Shown here: positions 28,930 through 40,559 of the stretch, piece by piece
Layout of the letters: every line of letters starts with the position of its first letter
Numbering within the stretch: position 1 is the first letter of the stretch
DNA from: Prorocentrum cordatum
Lineage: Eukaryota; Sar; Dinophyceae; Prorocentrales; Prorocentraceae
Assembly (NCBI GenBank): GCA_963575745.1
Contig: CAUYUJ010011181.1
Span: 221,271-285,270, forward strand
Reading direction: 5' to 3'
Length of the DNA: 64,000 nucleotides
Notes under the pieces: model-generated
The model's database searches: none
What the model was told of the DNA's origin: nothing
What the model saw: only the letters and a program-made list of their open reading frames with translations
Program-made: the position numbers and the translations under genes

Positions 28930-29289
28930 GATAAGTATTGTGCACATCAATGGTCGAAGGGGACGGGAGGGATAGGCAGAATGTAGCGGGAATGATGAAG
29001 GAATCCGTAATGTGGATGGAGCAAGAGGGATGTCATGGAGGTAGGGAGGAAGAGGGGATTGTGGAAGGACGGGTGGGGGATCAGGGTGAAGATGGAGGAG
29101 GGAGGTGGAGGAGACCGACGAGTGGCACGAGTGGAAGGAGCCTGAGAAGGGGTGGAAAAGGACAAGTAATAGCAAGAAAGAGGGGGATAATGAGGAGGGA
29201 TGTCACGACGGGAGCCACGATGCCATCGTCGACGACTTCGATGACACACGGCGATGGTGACTTTGACCATCATCGGCATCGTCATCATC

Positions 29290-29700
29290 AGTGTCCTCCT
29301 CGATTCCCCGAATATCCTCATCCGCCTTGCTGATCCACGGGAAATCCTCATCCTCCGCCTCGATCCCTTGGAAGCCTGCGTCCAAAGGCCAAAGGTCGAT
29401 GCAGTTTTTTTTTGTTTGTAATTTCTGTTACTAATCTGTGAGGCCTCGCCTTTTCTTCATTTGACTACCGCTGGAAATCATCCTTTGTCTCGAGGACCTC
29501 TGAGGACAAACCTCTTCGATCCCCTGGAAATCCTCTTCAATCTCGAGGAAAAGCCTCCGCATGGTTCTCGAAGACACGCCTTCTCCTCCTCGATCTCCTG
29601 GGAATCCTCCTTGGTCTTGATATCCTCCTTGGTCTCGAGGACAGGCCTCCTCCGCCTCTGAATGCTTCTCGATCCCCCAGCCATCCTGCTTGGTCTCGAG
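29290..29700. repeat. degenerate ~33-36 bp tandem repeat (minus-strand IEEDFQGIEE)
   Basis: Units such as CTCGATCCCCTGGAAATCCT and CTTGGTCTCGAGGACA alternate. On the minus strand the frames 29203-29385 and 29431-29766 both contain acidic units of the type GIEEDFQGIEE. A short non-repetitive gap lies at 29390-29480. It could be an acidic repeat exon on the minus strand, but units drift in length. Confidence 0.5.
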
Positions 29701-29708
29701 GGCTAACA

Positions 29709-29895
29709 TTAAGTCGGGCCTGTCCCCCCTACAGGGGGATTTTCGACGAAACATACAAAAAAACACCAGAATAGTAAAAACACATCAACAAATAGCCCAG
29801 GGACTATTTTTTGTGTTTTTAAATACCTTTTTGGGGTATTTGGGGGGTATTTTCTCCGTCGAAAATCCCCCTGTAGGGGGGCAGGCCCGACATAA
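29709..29895. mobile_element. 187-bp MITE with 8-bp target-site duplication
   Basis: The terminal inverted repeats are about 37 bp with one mismatch and one indel. The left starts TTAAGTCGGGCCTG and runs to GGGGGATTTTCGACG, and the right end read inward starts TTATGTCGGGCCTG. The octamer GGCTAACA is directly repeated immediately outside (29701-29708 and 29896-29903). The interior is AT-rich, unlike the surroundings, with the small palindrome AATAGCCCAGGGACTATT. An 8-bp duplication fits the hAT superfamily, but the long ends are not typical hAT ends, so I leave the superfamily open. Confidence 0.8.
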
Positions 29896-29917
29896 GGCTA
29901 ACACAAGTCAGCACCAG

Positions 29918-30177
29918 TGCGTTGGCGCGCGGGAGGCGCGCGAGGACCCGCTGGGCAAGAACGACCCCTGGGCGGCGCCCAGGCGGCCCGGGGAGAACGG
30001 CAGCTTAGCCAAGGCGCCCGACGACGAAGACAGCGACGATGACGACCCTCCTTGTCTTTTCTTCTCCTCTCCTCCTGTCGTTGTCGCTGTGGATCTGTTT
30101 GTCGGTGAAGGCTGGGAGCCTCTCATGCCTGCTCCCGTTCGGCCAAGAGCCAGGGGTAGGGGCAGAGGAGCACGCAG
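29918..30177 (+). CDS. possible exon with acidic patch
   Basis: The frame begins after CAGCACCAG| and ends at GCACGCAG|GTAACA, both splice-like. It reads REAREDPLGKNDPWAAPRRP, then GENGSLAKAPDDEDSDDDDPP, then a hydrophobic and Arg/Pro-rich remainder. The DPLGKNDPWA part has the flavour of linker sequences in dinoflagellate proteins. The downstream half after 30055 is less convincing. The MITE at 29709-29895 would lie in the upstream intron. Confidence 0.35.
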
Positions 30178-30289
30178 GTAACACAGAGGAACATTGGGGA
30201 CGATCAGACGACGGAAGAAGGACCTCATCGCAGGATTCACGGCAAACAGGGTCGCGCCAGCCCAACATTGCTGCTTGTTCCTCATCCTC

Positions 30290-30640
30290 GTCCCTCCTCC
30301 TTCCTCCTCTTCCTCGCTACTCTCTCTCCTCCCTTCTCCCTCATTTCACCTTCCTCCTCCTCCTCCCTTCTCCCTCATTTCTCCTCGCTCCGCGGTCGGT
30401 CTGGTCTCGTCGCGTCTCCCTCCGCCTTCCGCCTCCTCCCACCTCCTCCCCTCCTCTGCCGCCTCCTCCGCCTCCTCCGCCTCCTCCTCCTCCTCCTCCT
30501 CCTCCATCACCCTTCTCTCCTCCTCTCCTCCTCCTCCTCCTCCTCCTCCTCCTCCTCCCTCCTCCTTCCTCCCCCCCCCTCGTCCCTCCTCCTCCTCCCT
30601 CCCTCCTCTCCTCCTCCTCCTCCTCCTCCTCCTCCCTCAA
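30290..30640. repeat. (TCC)n tract with mixed pyrimidine spacers
   Basis: CTCCTCC repeats with TTCTCCC and GCC interruptions, ending CCTCCCTCAAGC. The following 75 bp resemble 6432-6510, next to the retrotransposon. Confidence 0.85.
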
Positions 30641-30755
30641 GCAACTTGGGCTCAGACCATTTTGGCAAGAGCCCGCCTTCTGTGCCTGCGCGCGGTGCTT
30701 GGGGCACTTCACCCACGCTCTCCAGGAGAGCCGCTGGTGACGACTAAAACAGAAG

Positions 30756-31364
30756 GTGCTCACATATGATGTCTCGTCCTTGATGTCAGGCTCGGGAAAT
30801 TTGTTTTTGGCGCCCATGCTGTTCACTGGAGCGACGCACTTGAGGGGCTCAGATCGGGTCGCGTCCACTTTCCGTCTGGCCGTCCTCCCGTTCTTCCTTG
30901 TCCCGCACGTGTTTTTCAAGCTCCCACAGGCTGGGCGGGCACTGGTTTCGTCATTTACATTTCAGCCATCCCTCAGAGCCGCACGGAGGGGGTATTCTCT
31001 TTCGCTGGCCTCGGGCGTTTGCTGGTTGCAATGGCGCTCAGTTCCCATCATCTACAATGCTGCTATCTCCCAATGCCGCGTGGGGAGGGTACGGGCGGCG
31101 GCCTATTTGTTCAGCGTTGCTGGGACTGGGCCTCTTACTGTTATCTTTTTCACGCGGTGCTGCGAATGGTGGTCAATTATTGCAAGGGCTGGAGGCTTTT
31201 TCCTTGAATGCAATGAGGCTGTTTTCGGTGTGAACGATCCGTCAGGGTTGCCCGATGACCAGTTTACTGTAGTGGGCCGTATCGAGTTTGCTTCGGTTCA
31301 GCTTATTTGTATCAAGGTGGCTTTTGGCATTCTTTCAACTTCCTCTGTGTTTGTCTGGTGTTGA
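30756..31364 (+). CDS. unassigned 202-codon open frame in non-repetitive DNA
   Basis: It is open from 30756 to a TGA at 31362 in DNA of ordinary composition, which is unusual for chance. The product is hydrophobic and Cys/Trp-rich with possible membrane segments (for example AAAYLFSVAGTGPLTVIFF). The DNA is T-rich on this strand, which makes stops rarer and hydrophobic codons commoner, so openness is only weak evidence. No signal of a known family. Confidence 0.25.
   Translation: MLTYDVSSLMSGSGNLFLAPMLFTGATHLRGSDRVASTFRLAVLPFFLVPHVFFKLPQAGRALVSSFTFQPSLRAARRGYSLSLASGVCWLQWRSVPIIYNAAISQCRVGRVRAAAYLFSVAGTGPLTVIFFTRCCEWWSIIARAGGFFLECNEAVFGVNDPSGLPDDQFTVVGRIEFASVQLICIKVAFGILSTSSVFVWC
30764..30935 (-). 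CDS. possible minus-strand exon
   Basis: On the minus strand the frame starts after CGCCCAG| and ends at ACATCATAT|GTGAGC, a consensus donor. It contains APVNSMGAKNKFPEPDIKDE, a non-repetitive, protein-like stretch, preceded by a Lys/Arg-rich part. It overlaps the plus-strand frame 30756-31364, and only one of the two can be right. No homologue is recognised. Confidence 0.3.
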
Positions 31365-31547
31365 AGGGGTGAACTGACATTCTATGTTTGGGAGGAACCC
31401 ATCCGCGGGCTTATGGTTCCACGGGCTTCTCTGCCAGCTTTTTCAGAAGAAGTGCGTCCTCTTCCTGTCCGTCGTGCTCTTCGACGAGTCCAGGGGGGGG
31501 GCGTCTGTTTCGATCTTCGCTTCGCGACTGTTCTCACTCACTCACTC

Positions 31548-31730
31548 CCTCCTCCCTCCTCCCTCCTCCTCCTCCTCCTCCTCCTCCTCCTCCTCCTCCT
31601 CCACCCCCCCTCCTCCTCCTCCTCCTCCTCCTCCTCCTCCTCCTCCTCCTCCTCCTCCTCCTCCGCCGCGAGAAAGGAGAAGAGTGGAGCTCGCAGGGCG
31701 ACGGCGCCTCGACAACCCCCTGGGGGCGGC
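31548..31730. repeat. (TCC)n plus inverted fragment of the 36-bp array edge
   Basis: (TCC)n runs to about 31664. Then 31663-31730 is the reverse complement of 24210-24278 with a single extra C. The matched block contains the Ser/Arg peptide ARKEKSGARRATAPRQP on the plus strand here and on the minus strand there. Homology stops at GGGGGCGGC, where the array units would begin. Confidence 0.85.
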
Positions 31731-32329
31731 TCGTCCTCCTCCTCTTCCATGCTTCTCGTCCTGAGGTGAGGAAGTGCTCTCCTGATGAGCCGCGCCGACG
31801 GCGGCGACGGCGGATGCAGCGACGACGGTCTTCGGCGGCCTCTGGCGCCCTTCGGCGGTCCTAGTCTCCTTTTTGCTCGGTGGCCATGCAGCAGCAGCAG
31901 TGGCGGCTACCGCGGCTACTGCAGCGGCGACGACAACGAAAAGGACCACGACGTCGACGTCGGCGGTCGCGACGACGACGACGACGAGGAAGATGTGACC
32001 CTGCTCTTCCCTTCCCTCCCTCCTCCGGGCATCCCATTCGTAATTGACTTCTCTTGCAGCTCGATCCGCGAGCGGTCAGGGCTGGTCTTGCCGACGCGCC
32101 GACCTCATCCACCTGGGCCGCGTCGACGTCTTCGAGTTGCCTCCCTCCCCCCCCTCCCGCAGCCTGAGCCAACTCCACGGCGGCGACTTGCCTCGCTCCT
32201 CTCCGCTCCTCCCTCTGCCTGAGCCGGAGCCCGACGGCGGCGACCTGGCCCCGCTCCCCCCTCCTGCACGGGGGGCCTCTCCTCGTTGTGTCGCCGCCCA
32301 GCGCCAGGAAGGACAGCTCCGTGAGCCGA

Positions 32330-32860
32330 TCCGCGCACGCGCACGCGCACGCGCACGCGCACGCGCACGCGCACGCGCACGCGCCCGCGCACGGCGTCAC
32401 GCGCACTGCGCCGCAGCGCGCGCAGCCGCTGCACAGCGCACGCGCACACGCCACGCGCGCAACTGGCACGCGCACACGCACAGGGACCGCACAGCGCACC
32501 GTCCGCGCACATCACAAAAACGCACAACGGCAACTCGCACGACGCGCACGCGCCGCACGCGCACACTCGCTAACGCTGCACGCTACACACCGCACACTCG
32601 CACCGCGCGCACGCGCACACGCGCACGCTGCACGCGCACGCTCGCACAACGCCACAAATCCGCCACGCAACGGCAACGCGTCACGCGCAACGCGCCGCGT
32701 CACCGCACGCGCACACGCACACACACACATGCACACACACACACGCACACGCACACACCACACGCACACCACACGCACACACGCACATGCAAACGCACAC
32801 ACGCACACACGCACACACGTACACACGCACACACGCGCACACGCACACACGCACACGCAC

Positions 32861-32892
<32 letters not shown>

Positions 32893-33565
32893 GCACGCCC
32901 ACACGCACACGCACACGCACACGCACACCCACACGCGCGCACACACACGCGCGCACACACACACACGCGAACACACGCGCGCGCACACACGCGCGCGCAC
33001 ACACGCGCACGGCACACGCACACGCACACGCACACGCACACGCCCACGACGCACACCTACACGCACACGCACACGCACACGCACACGCACAACGCACTCC
33101 AACTTTCCCACCACAACCCCCCCACACCACACACCACACGCACGCACGCACACAAAACCACACGCACGCTCGCACGCACGCACCACACACACACACACAA
33201 CACACGGCATGCAAGCACGCACTGCAAGCACGCACGCACGCCACGCACGCACGCACATACACACATACACACATACACACATTACCACATTACACACACA
33301 CACACACACACAGCGCACAGCACGCACGACGCACTCACACACACACACACACACACACGCACGGACACACGCACGCATACACACACACACGCACGCAGGC
33401 ACGCACGCACGCACGCACATACACACATACACACATACACATACACACATAGATACACACACACGCACGCACGCACGCACACACATACACACACACATAC
33501 AGACATAGATACACACACACACGCACACATACGCTGACGCACTCGACGCAGACAAACAGGCAGAC
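32330..33565. repeat. 1.2-kb alternating purine-pyrimidine (CA/CG)n tract
   Basis: Cryptic repeats of GCACAC, ACGCGC and CACACATA cover the whole interval with almost strict purine-pyrimidine alternation on long stretches, ideal for Z-DNA. Frames of 400-500 codons (His/Thr/Arg or Val/Cys) are translations of this pattern and are rejected. Confidence 0.9.
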
Positions 33566-33633
33566 TGGCAAAAGGGGGGGCGGGCAGACTGGTTTGAACT
33601 ACAGGCAGCGCGAAACCAACCAGAGGCGGGGGG

Positions 33634-33681
<48 letters not shown>

Positions 33682-33740
33682 CAAACCAAACAAACACACA
33701 ACCAGCGAAAGAGAGAAAGAGAGAGAGAGCGAGAGAAAAA
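33634..33740. repeat. (GA)n microsatellite
   Basis: GAGAGA tract with TAGAGAC and GAAAGAG interruptions. 33750-34378 after it is unique DNA, rich in polyG and polyC runs, with no supported gene. Confidence 0.9.
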
Positions 33741-34377
33741 TAGAGACAGAACGAGAAACAATCGAAGGGTGAGGGAATCATAACAACAAAGGGTAGCCCA
33801 TGATTGGGTGATTTCCCCACGCGACCCCCCCCCGCCGCCGCACAAAGCCGACGAAATCACCGAACTAGGGCGGAACGGTCGACAAACCTGGCCCGCGGGG
33901 CCCCAGCGGCGGCAGGCCGCAGCACGCACGTGGCACCCAGGGTCCCCCAACTGGAGCCTCTTCCCTGTGGGAATCCCACCAGCCCTTTGGGCGTGAGTGG
34001 TTTAGAGAGCCCCCTCTGTCCTCAACCCCCCAACCCCCCTTCTTCCCCTTCGGGGAGGGGTTTACCCCTCCCCCTACCCCCTCCCCCTGGGCCTGGACAG
34101 GGAGTCCCGCGGGTGGCCAGGGTTTTTTTTTTCGACGCCTGGGAGGGCCAAAAAACGACGACCCTCACGAGGATTCTGGCCCCGACGGGGGGGCGCTCTT
34201 GTAGCCCCCTCCTCTTCTGTGAAGCCAAAATCAGTGCTTTTACGAGTGTTTTGGCTCCATTTTGGCCTCCCGAGGGGGCCGCGCTCATCTTCCTTCCTAG
34301 CAACATCATTCATTGTACGATGGTTTTGGGTTCATTTTGTCCTTCTCAGGGGGTAGCGCTCATTTGCGCTTCTGAGG

Positions 34378-34895
34378 AGGTCGCACGAGGCCCCCAAGAG
34401 GCCCCAAGATGCCCCCAGGAGGCTCCCAAGAGACATCCAAGAGGCCACCAAGAGGCCCCAGAGCCCCCAAGAGGCTCCCAAGAGGCCCCCAAGAGGCCCC
34501 CAAGAGGCCCCCCAAGAGGCCTCAAGAGGCCTTCAAGAGGCTCCCAAGAGGCCCCAGGAGGAGCCCGAACGACTCACACCAGGACGAGGGGCCCGAACGA
34601 CTCACACCACGAAGAGCCCGAACGACTCACACCACAAGGAGAGGCCTCGAACGACTCACACCACGAGGAGCCCGAACGAGTCACACCAGGAGGAGGGGCA
34701 GCGCTCATACAAGCCCCCCAAGAGGGCCCCCAGAGGTCCACCAGATGGCCCCAAGAGGTCCCCAGATGGCCCACAGGAGGCCCCCAGGAGGCACCACGAG
34801 GCCTCCATCAGGCCCCCAAGATACCCCCAAGAGGTGCCCAAGAGGCCCCAAGAGGCGCCGAAGACGCCCCAAGAGGCCTCCGAGCGGCTTCGAAA
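34378..34895 (-). repeat. degenerate CCCAAGAGGC repeat with a 27-bp subarray
   Basis: Units of 9-15 bp on CCCAAGAGGCCC are the reverse complement of the CTTGGG class at 25376. Inside, at 34566-34695, CCCGAACGACTCACACCA occurs five times at 24-33 bp spacing with variable GAGGAG linkers. Confidence 0.75.
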
Positions 34896-34911
34896 AGACA
34901 TATACTACTAC

Positions 34912-36099
<1,188 letters not shown>

Positions 36100-37310
36100 C
36101 TATCTGCCTGAAAAACATGTCGGCATGCTTCGCAAGAGTTGCTGCTGTGAGATGGGCTGGTGGGGATACGCGAAGCGTAAAGAATTCCGAGACCCGCCTG
36201 AGTTTCCCAGGGAGGTCCTCGGACCAGTTCAGAAGTTCCCAGAAGGCCTCGCGACGGTCCCAGGAGGCTGCCCCAGGCAGGTTACTCCCCCCCTCTGCTT
36301 CTGCATTTTCTGCTCCTCCTGCTCCTCCTCCCACTGCTTCTCCCCACTCCGCTTCTTTCCCAAACCCTTGCGCCAATGCAACGCACCGCCCTCTCATGGA
36401 GAACCCCACCCGAGCCGAACACCAAGCGCTCGAAGAACTCCCCGAAACATCACTCAAGCCGTGAAAATGCCATCCAGCACGCTTCACATGGAGTTACCCA
36501 ACACACCTTTCTGTTTCCGTTTCCAATGCTCGGCCTCTCCGTTTCCACTGCTCGGCCGTTCCGTTTCCAGGGTTGGGATCAGTATTTCCAGGGTTGTGGA
36601 ACAGCCGTTCCAGGGTTGGCGGGTGCTCAAACTTCCCACAGTGGGACTACGTTTCTCGTGTTGGGAGAGTAACCGGTCTTGAGGGAAATTTGTGGGCCTT
36701 CCCCCAGGACCAACGTTTCATTCACAATCTTTGTTCGACGGTCTCAAAATTCTGGAATGTCTCTAGAAGCCGGAAACGGCTAAAAACCTCAGGACCCGCT
36801 TCCCTCAAGATCGATTGCTTCATGGCGAACGAGTATAATAGTGAGGGGTGACGCGGGAAAGAGCCAGAAGAGAGAAGCTGGGCGAAGAAGGGGGAGACAT
36901 GAGAGACGAAATCAGAACGCTTGATACCGTCAAAGATTGCGCTATCTCGGGGCCTGTGGCTACCTCTCCCTCCCCCTCCATTTTGTTCCTCCTCCGTCTC
37001 CTCGGTCTCTTCTCCCGCTCATCCTCCCACAAACGCGCCTCGAGGCTCCGAAAGGGCCCAGACGGGTGCCAAGCCTGGCTTCTGTGGCCACCTCGCTTCT
37101 GTCGCCTTCTGCTGATCTTCTTGGCAGGGGAACCATGAGGAGGGAGGAGTGAGGCGGAGGAGAGGGACCAGATGCAGAGGCAACGCGGATGGGTCAGGGG
37201 AGTACAGTAAAGGGGAAGAGGAAACACCCGTGAGGAAGACGGGGAAAAAGAGGAACATGGAAGTATGGAGAGAGAATGATCGATCAGAAGGGCGGGCGGG
37301 CGAAAATACT
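36100..37310. other. unique stretch with no supported gene
   Basis: It contains a small cluster of GTTTCC/GTTCCAGGG repeats (36515-36625). The minus frame 36110-36480 has a mildly protein-like segment (REAFWELLNWSEDLPGKLRR), possibly an exon, but with no clear splice boundaries. Nothing else stands out. Confidence 0.4.
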
Positions 37311-37480
37311 TCTTGGGGGGGGGGGGCTCTTGGGCCGATTTGGAGTTCTCTTAGGCCGTCTGGAGCTTCTGAGGGAGTCCCATTGGCACGTCTGGAGGCC
37401 CCTGTGTGGCCGTCCTGGCCCCAACCTTGGGCGGTCTTCGGGCTCTCCTGCGGCACTGGTGGTCCGGGCTGCGCAGGCCG
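37311..37480 (+). repeat. CTTGGG-class degenerate repeat, third locus
   Basis: GGGCTCTTGGGCCGATTTGG and similar units follow a 12-base G run. Just downstream a plus frame (37470-37700) reads PASVTCACGKLFREG...DIKRYITATHGSL across a stop, weakly suggestive of a C2H2-like remnant. I do not annotate it as a gene. Confidence 0.55.
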
Positions 37481-38697
37481 TCTTTGACGTGCGGAGGCCC
37501 GAGAAAGACACTGGTCCCGCCTCCGTCACATGTGCCTGTGGAAAACTGTTTCGAGAGGGCAGAGCACGACAAGGATGCTGAGGGCACGGACCAGGCTGGG
37601 ACATCAAGAGATACATCACAGCAACGCACGGCAGTCTGGCACACCTGGAAAACAACCGCTTCGCGACGCCAGCAAAGACGTCTTGGCACGAGCCGTTTAC
37701 GCAGAATGCCGTCCATCGCGAAAAAGACAACAAGCTCCTTGAGTACGGAAGTTCGACAACAATGAGGCCGAACAGATCAAACTCCATGCATTCACAACGT
37801 AAGAACCGACGTGGCGCTTGGTAATCGCTCAGGCAAGGGAACCTGGAAACTACGCTGGCAGGACCGTGCCTTCGCTTAGCATGGCTGCCGTCCTGACATA
37901 AAAAGGAGGCGACCTAGCAAGAAAAAAGTGGGGATAGGAGATGGCTGCTGACAGCAAGGGTGAGGACGGAAGAGGGGGACGAGGACTGGGGGAGCGGAGA
38001 AGGCTGGTGACGGGAGGGATGAGGAGGGGAATCTGGACGAAGAACATTTGCTTTCCAAGCCTCAGGGAAAAATGCCCACAACTGCCTGCTTCCAGCATCT
38101 GAACGCAACGTGAACCCTTGGCAACACGCTTGCTGACTCCAACTGTAGTCTTTGGATGGCAAACGCTTGCCTTGCGCCGGCTGCCATGGCAAGATCCCGT
38201 ACCAAGGAGCGGGAGGCACTAATGCCAACGGGTGGGGATGGGGGGCGGTAGCGTGTAACTGAACAAAGCAACGCTGCCTTGCACAATTCTGCATCCCGTC
38301 CACAAAAAGGCCAATCTAGTTGCGTGACTCCGTGAAGCTTCGTGCCTGTGAGATCATGGTGGGCATATGCTCATGAAACCCAGGCTGAGGGACAACGACA
38401 GGGGAGACCAGCCCAGGAGCCAGAGTCGGCGAAACATCGCCGATAGCAATGGGGCCCCGATAGCAAAAACCCATGTTCCTGGGCGGGGTGGGCCATCGGG
38501 CCCCTAATCGGCAATCACGAGGGGCGACTGGGACTCGATGCGCCCCCCCCCGAGTCTCCCTCCCCTCGCGCTGCCCCTGAGCACTCTTTGGTGGCCTTGC
38601 CGAAGAGCGAACGCGGAGCACACGTCTCGGCACTGCGAGGCGGCAGCGCCGTTGGGGAACGCACGCCCGACAACAAAAGGAACAAACAACTTTGTTA

Positions 38698-39141
38698 CTA
38701 AGCCGTGTGGCGCACACTTGAGCAGTGGAAAGGAACTAGCGAGTGACTGTGCTCTCGCGCCGTACTTTTCCAGACGCTGGCCGACATGGCAGTAACCTTT
38801 GAAACATTGAGATTCCTTTGTAGAAGTGCATGCGCAGCGTGTCTATACAGCTCGCGCGCCCAAACCTGTCTAGGGCGGCCGCGACGGCGGACCGACGGCA
38901 GATCTCTAAGCTCCACGCTTCCAAACTTCAAGAGACATTGTCGCACGGGGTGGCCGTCGCCCAAGCGCGCAATATTTCCCAAAAGTGTGGCTGCCACTCC
39001 AGCGAAATATGACTTAGCCGGCTGTGTCTCGCCTGGCGTCACGAGACGTATGTAATAATGCGAACTACCTAAAACCTTTCGCAAACAACGTGCTCGGGAT
39101 GCGTACTTGTGTTGACGTGTCCTGACGGTAAGTTCAGTCAA
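38698..39141 (-). pseudogene. C-terminal remnant of a second LINE-type reverse transcriptase protein
   Basis: Many LINE ORF2 proteins end with a conserved region carrying RCLRKILG-like, LLGHI-R-like and RRRGRPR-W-E-like motifs. This 147-codon minus-strand frame has RARCLRKVLGSSHYYIR (residues 16-32), TLLGNIARLGDGHPVRQ (52-68) and RRRGRPRQVWARELYRHA (85-102) in the expected order and spacing. No reverse transcriptase palm, endonuclease or RNase H lies upstream (39.2-40 kb on this strand), so only a 5'-truncated tail remains. That is typical of aborted LINE insertion. It is unrelated to the 6.5-13.2 kb element, whose C-terminus is RNase H. Confidence 0.7.
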
Positions 39142-39569
39142 CCGTCGGCATCATTGGTGCAAGAGAAGGCGCCAACTTTTGAACCCGCGTGCGTCGCAAC
39201 GGCAGTCCGAAGGGCACCGTCTGTCAGCTCGTTGAGCCCACTGGATGCCGCCGCAGGTCCCGGCGCAATCGAAGCATCGAGAAGAAGCGCAGCCCGGAAG
39301 AGGGCAGTTCCCCTGCAAGCTCCTGGGCTTCCTGGACCTCCGTGCGTCCAGTCTTGACCGCTCTGGTGCCTTCGGCCGTGTTGCGAGGAAGCATCATTCA
39401 CCTTCGGAGGTCCGCGCGGACTCCTTGGATCGGCGCTGGACCCTCGCTCCTTTGGGGCGTGGTGCAGTGTGGGGGGGGTCATTGAAGGGGTCATGGGACA
39501 CTAGAAGAAATCCGCCGATCCGGCGTGTGAGTTTCTGAGAGCGTGGGCTTGAGCTCGCTCAAGCTTCGC

Positions 39570-40235
39570 TCTGGGGGGGGGGGATCCGGCGAATTATCCA
39601 CGCATTTCAGTGAACGCTCCAGCGCGGGGGGGGGTCCAAGAATCGAGGGGGGGGAGCTCGAGCGAGGAGGAGGGAGGGGGTCGAACGGAGGGGGGGGTCG
39701 AGCTCAAGCGGGGGGAGGGGGGTCAGCAGGGGGGGGAGGGGAGCTCGAGCTAGGAGGGGGGGGAGGTCGAACGGAGGAGAGGGTCGAGCTCAAGCCGGGG
39801 GGGTCCGCGCGGGGGGGGGTCCAACGGAGGGGGGGGTCGGTCAAGCGGGGGGGGGGTCAGCGCGGAGGGGGGGGTCCAAGAATCGAGGGGGGGGGGGAGC
39901 TCGAGCGAGGACGGGGGGGGGGTCGAACGGAGGGGGGGTCGAGCTCAGCGGGGGGGGGGTCAGCGCGGGGGGGGGTCCAAGAATCGAGGGGGGGGGGGAG
40001 CTAGAGCGAGGAGGGGGGGGGTCGAACGGAGGGGGGGGATCGAGCTCAAGTGGGAGGGGGGGGGGGTCAGCGCGGGGGGGGGGTCCAAGAATCGAGGGGG
40101 GGGGGGAGCTCGAGCGAGGACGGGGGGGGGGTCGAGCTCAAGCGGGGGGGGGTCCAAGGAGGAAGCTCGAGCGGGGACGGAGGGGAGGGGTCGAGCTCAA
40201 GCGGGAGGGGGGGGGGTCCAAGAAACCGGGGAGGG
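39570..40235. repeat. G-run tandem array, ~100-bp higher-order unit
   Basis: GTCCAAGAATCGAGGGGGGG recurs near 39634, 39874, 39975 and 40083, with GAGCTCGAGCGAGGA, GGTCGAACGGAGG and GGTCGAGCTCAAGCGG between. G runs of 7-12 bases separate the blocks. Strong G-quadruplex potential on the plus strand. Confidence 0.85.
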
Positions 40236-40344
40236 CAGCGGGGGGAGGAGGGACGTCGTCGTCATCATCGTCCGTTCCCACACGCATCGAGAGCGCCCCG
40301 GATCGGCGGCACTGGCCGGAGGCCATTACAATAGACACAAATAA

Positions 40345-40462
40345 CAGGATTCCCACTTTTTCCAATACTTTCTGTGTTTTTGTCTTCCCCCCCACCTCCC
40401 ATATTTTCCCAACACTTTCTGGGGCATCAGCGATTAATTGTGTCTGTGTGTTTTTTCTCCAT
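40345..40462 (+). repeat. dispersed family J, copy 1
   Basis: Copies are 40345-40462, 42449-42566 and 59451-59575. Common features are ATTCCC(C/A) near the start, TTCTG-GTTT-TGTCTTCCCCC in the middle, TTTCTGGGG and GATTAATTGTGTCTGTGTGT at the end. Halves are mutually inverted (ATTCCCCA/TGGGGATT), so the element is a foldback. Confidence 0.65.
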
Positions 40463-40559
40463 CTGAATCACGAGGGGGGGGCGAAGCGGCGTGCCCCGTC
40501 TGTGCCCCGCTCGGTTTTTTCGACCCCTCGGGTGCGCGACAGATGCGCCTCCCTGACGT

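Noticed and set aside
29709-29895. Rho-independent-style terminator hairpin
   Set aside because: The stems are 37 bp and 110 bp apart with a target duplication, which is transposon structure. Bacterial terminators are not expected here.
32044-33699. His/Thr/Arg and Val/Cys-rich frames of about 400-500 codons
   Set aside because: These are translations of the CA/CG alternating tract. A period of two or four keeps stops rare in all frames.
34240-34275. TTTTGGCTCCATTTTGGCC as a relic spliced leader
   Set aside because: It matches only the ATTTTGGC word of the dinoflagellate spliced leader and not the surrounding order. No tandem relic or AG acceptor arrangement is seen.
37470-37700. C2H2 zinc-finger-like CACGKLF...H
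   Set aside because: The segment is crossed by a stop codon and lacks a second confirmed Cys/His pair in one frame.
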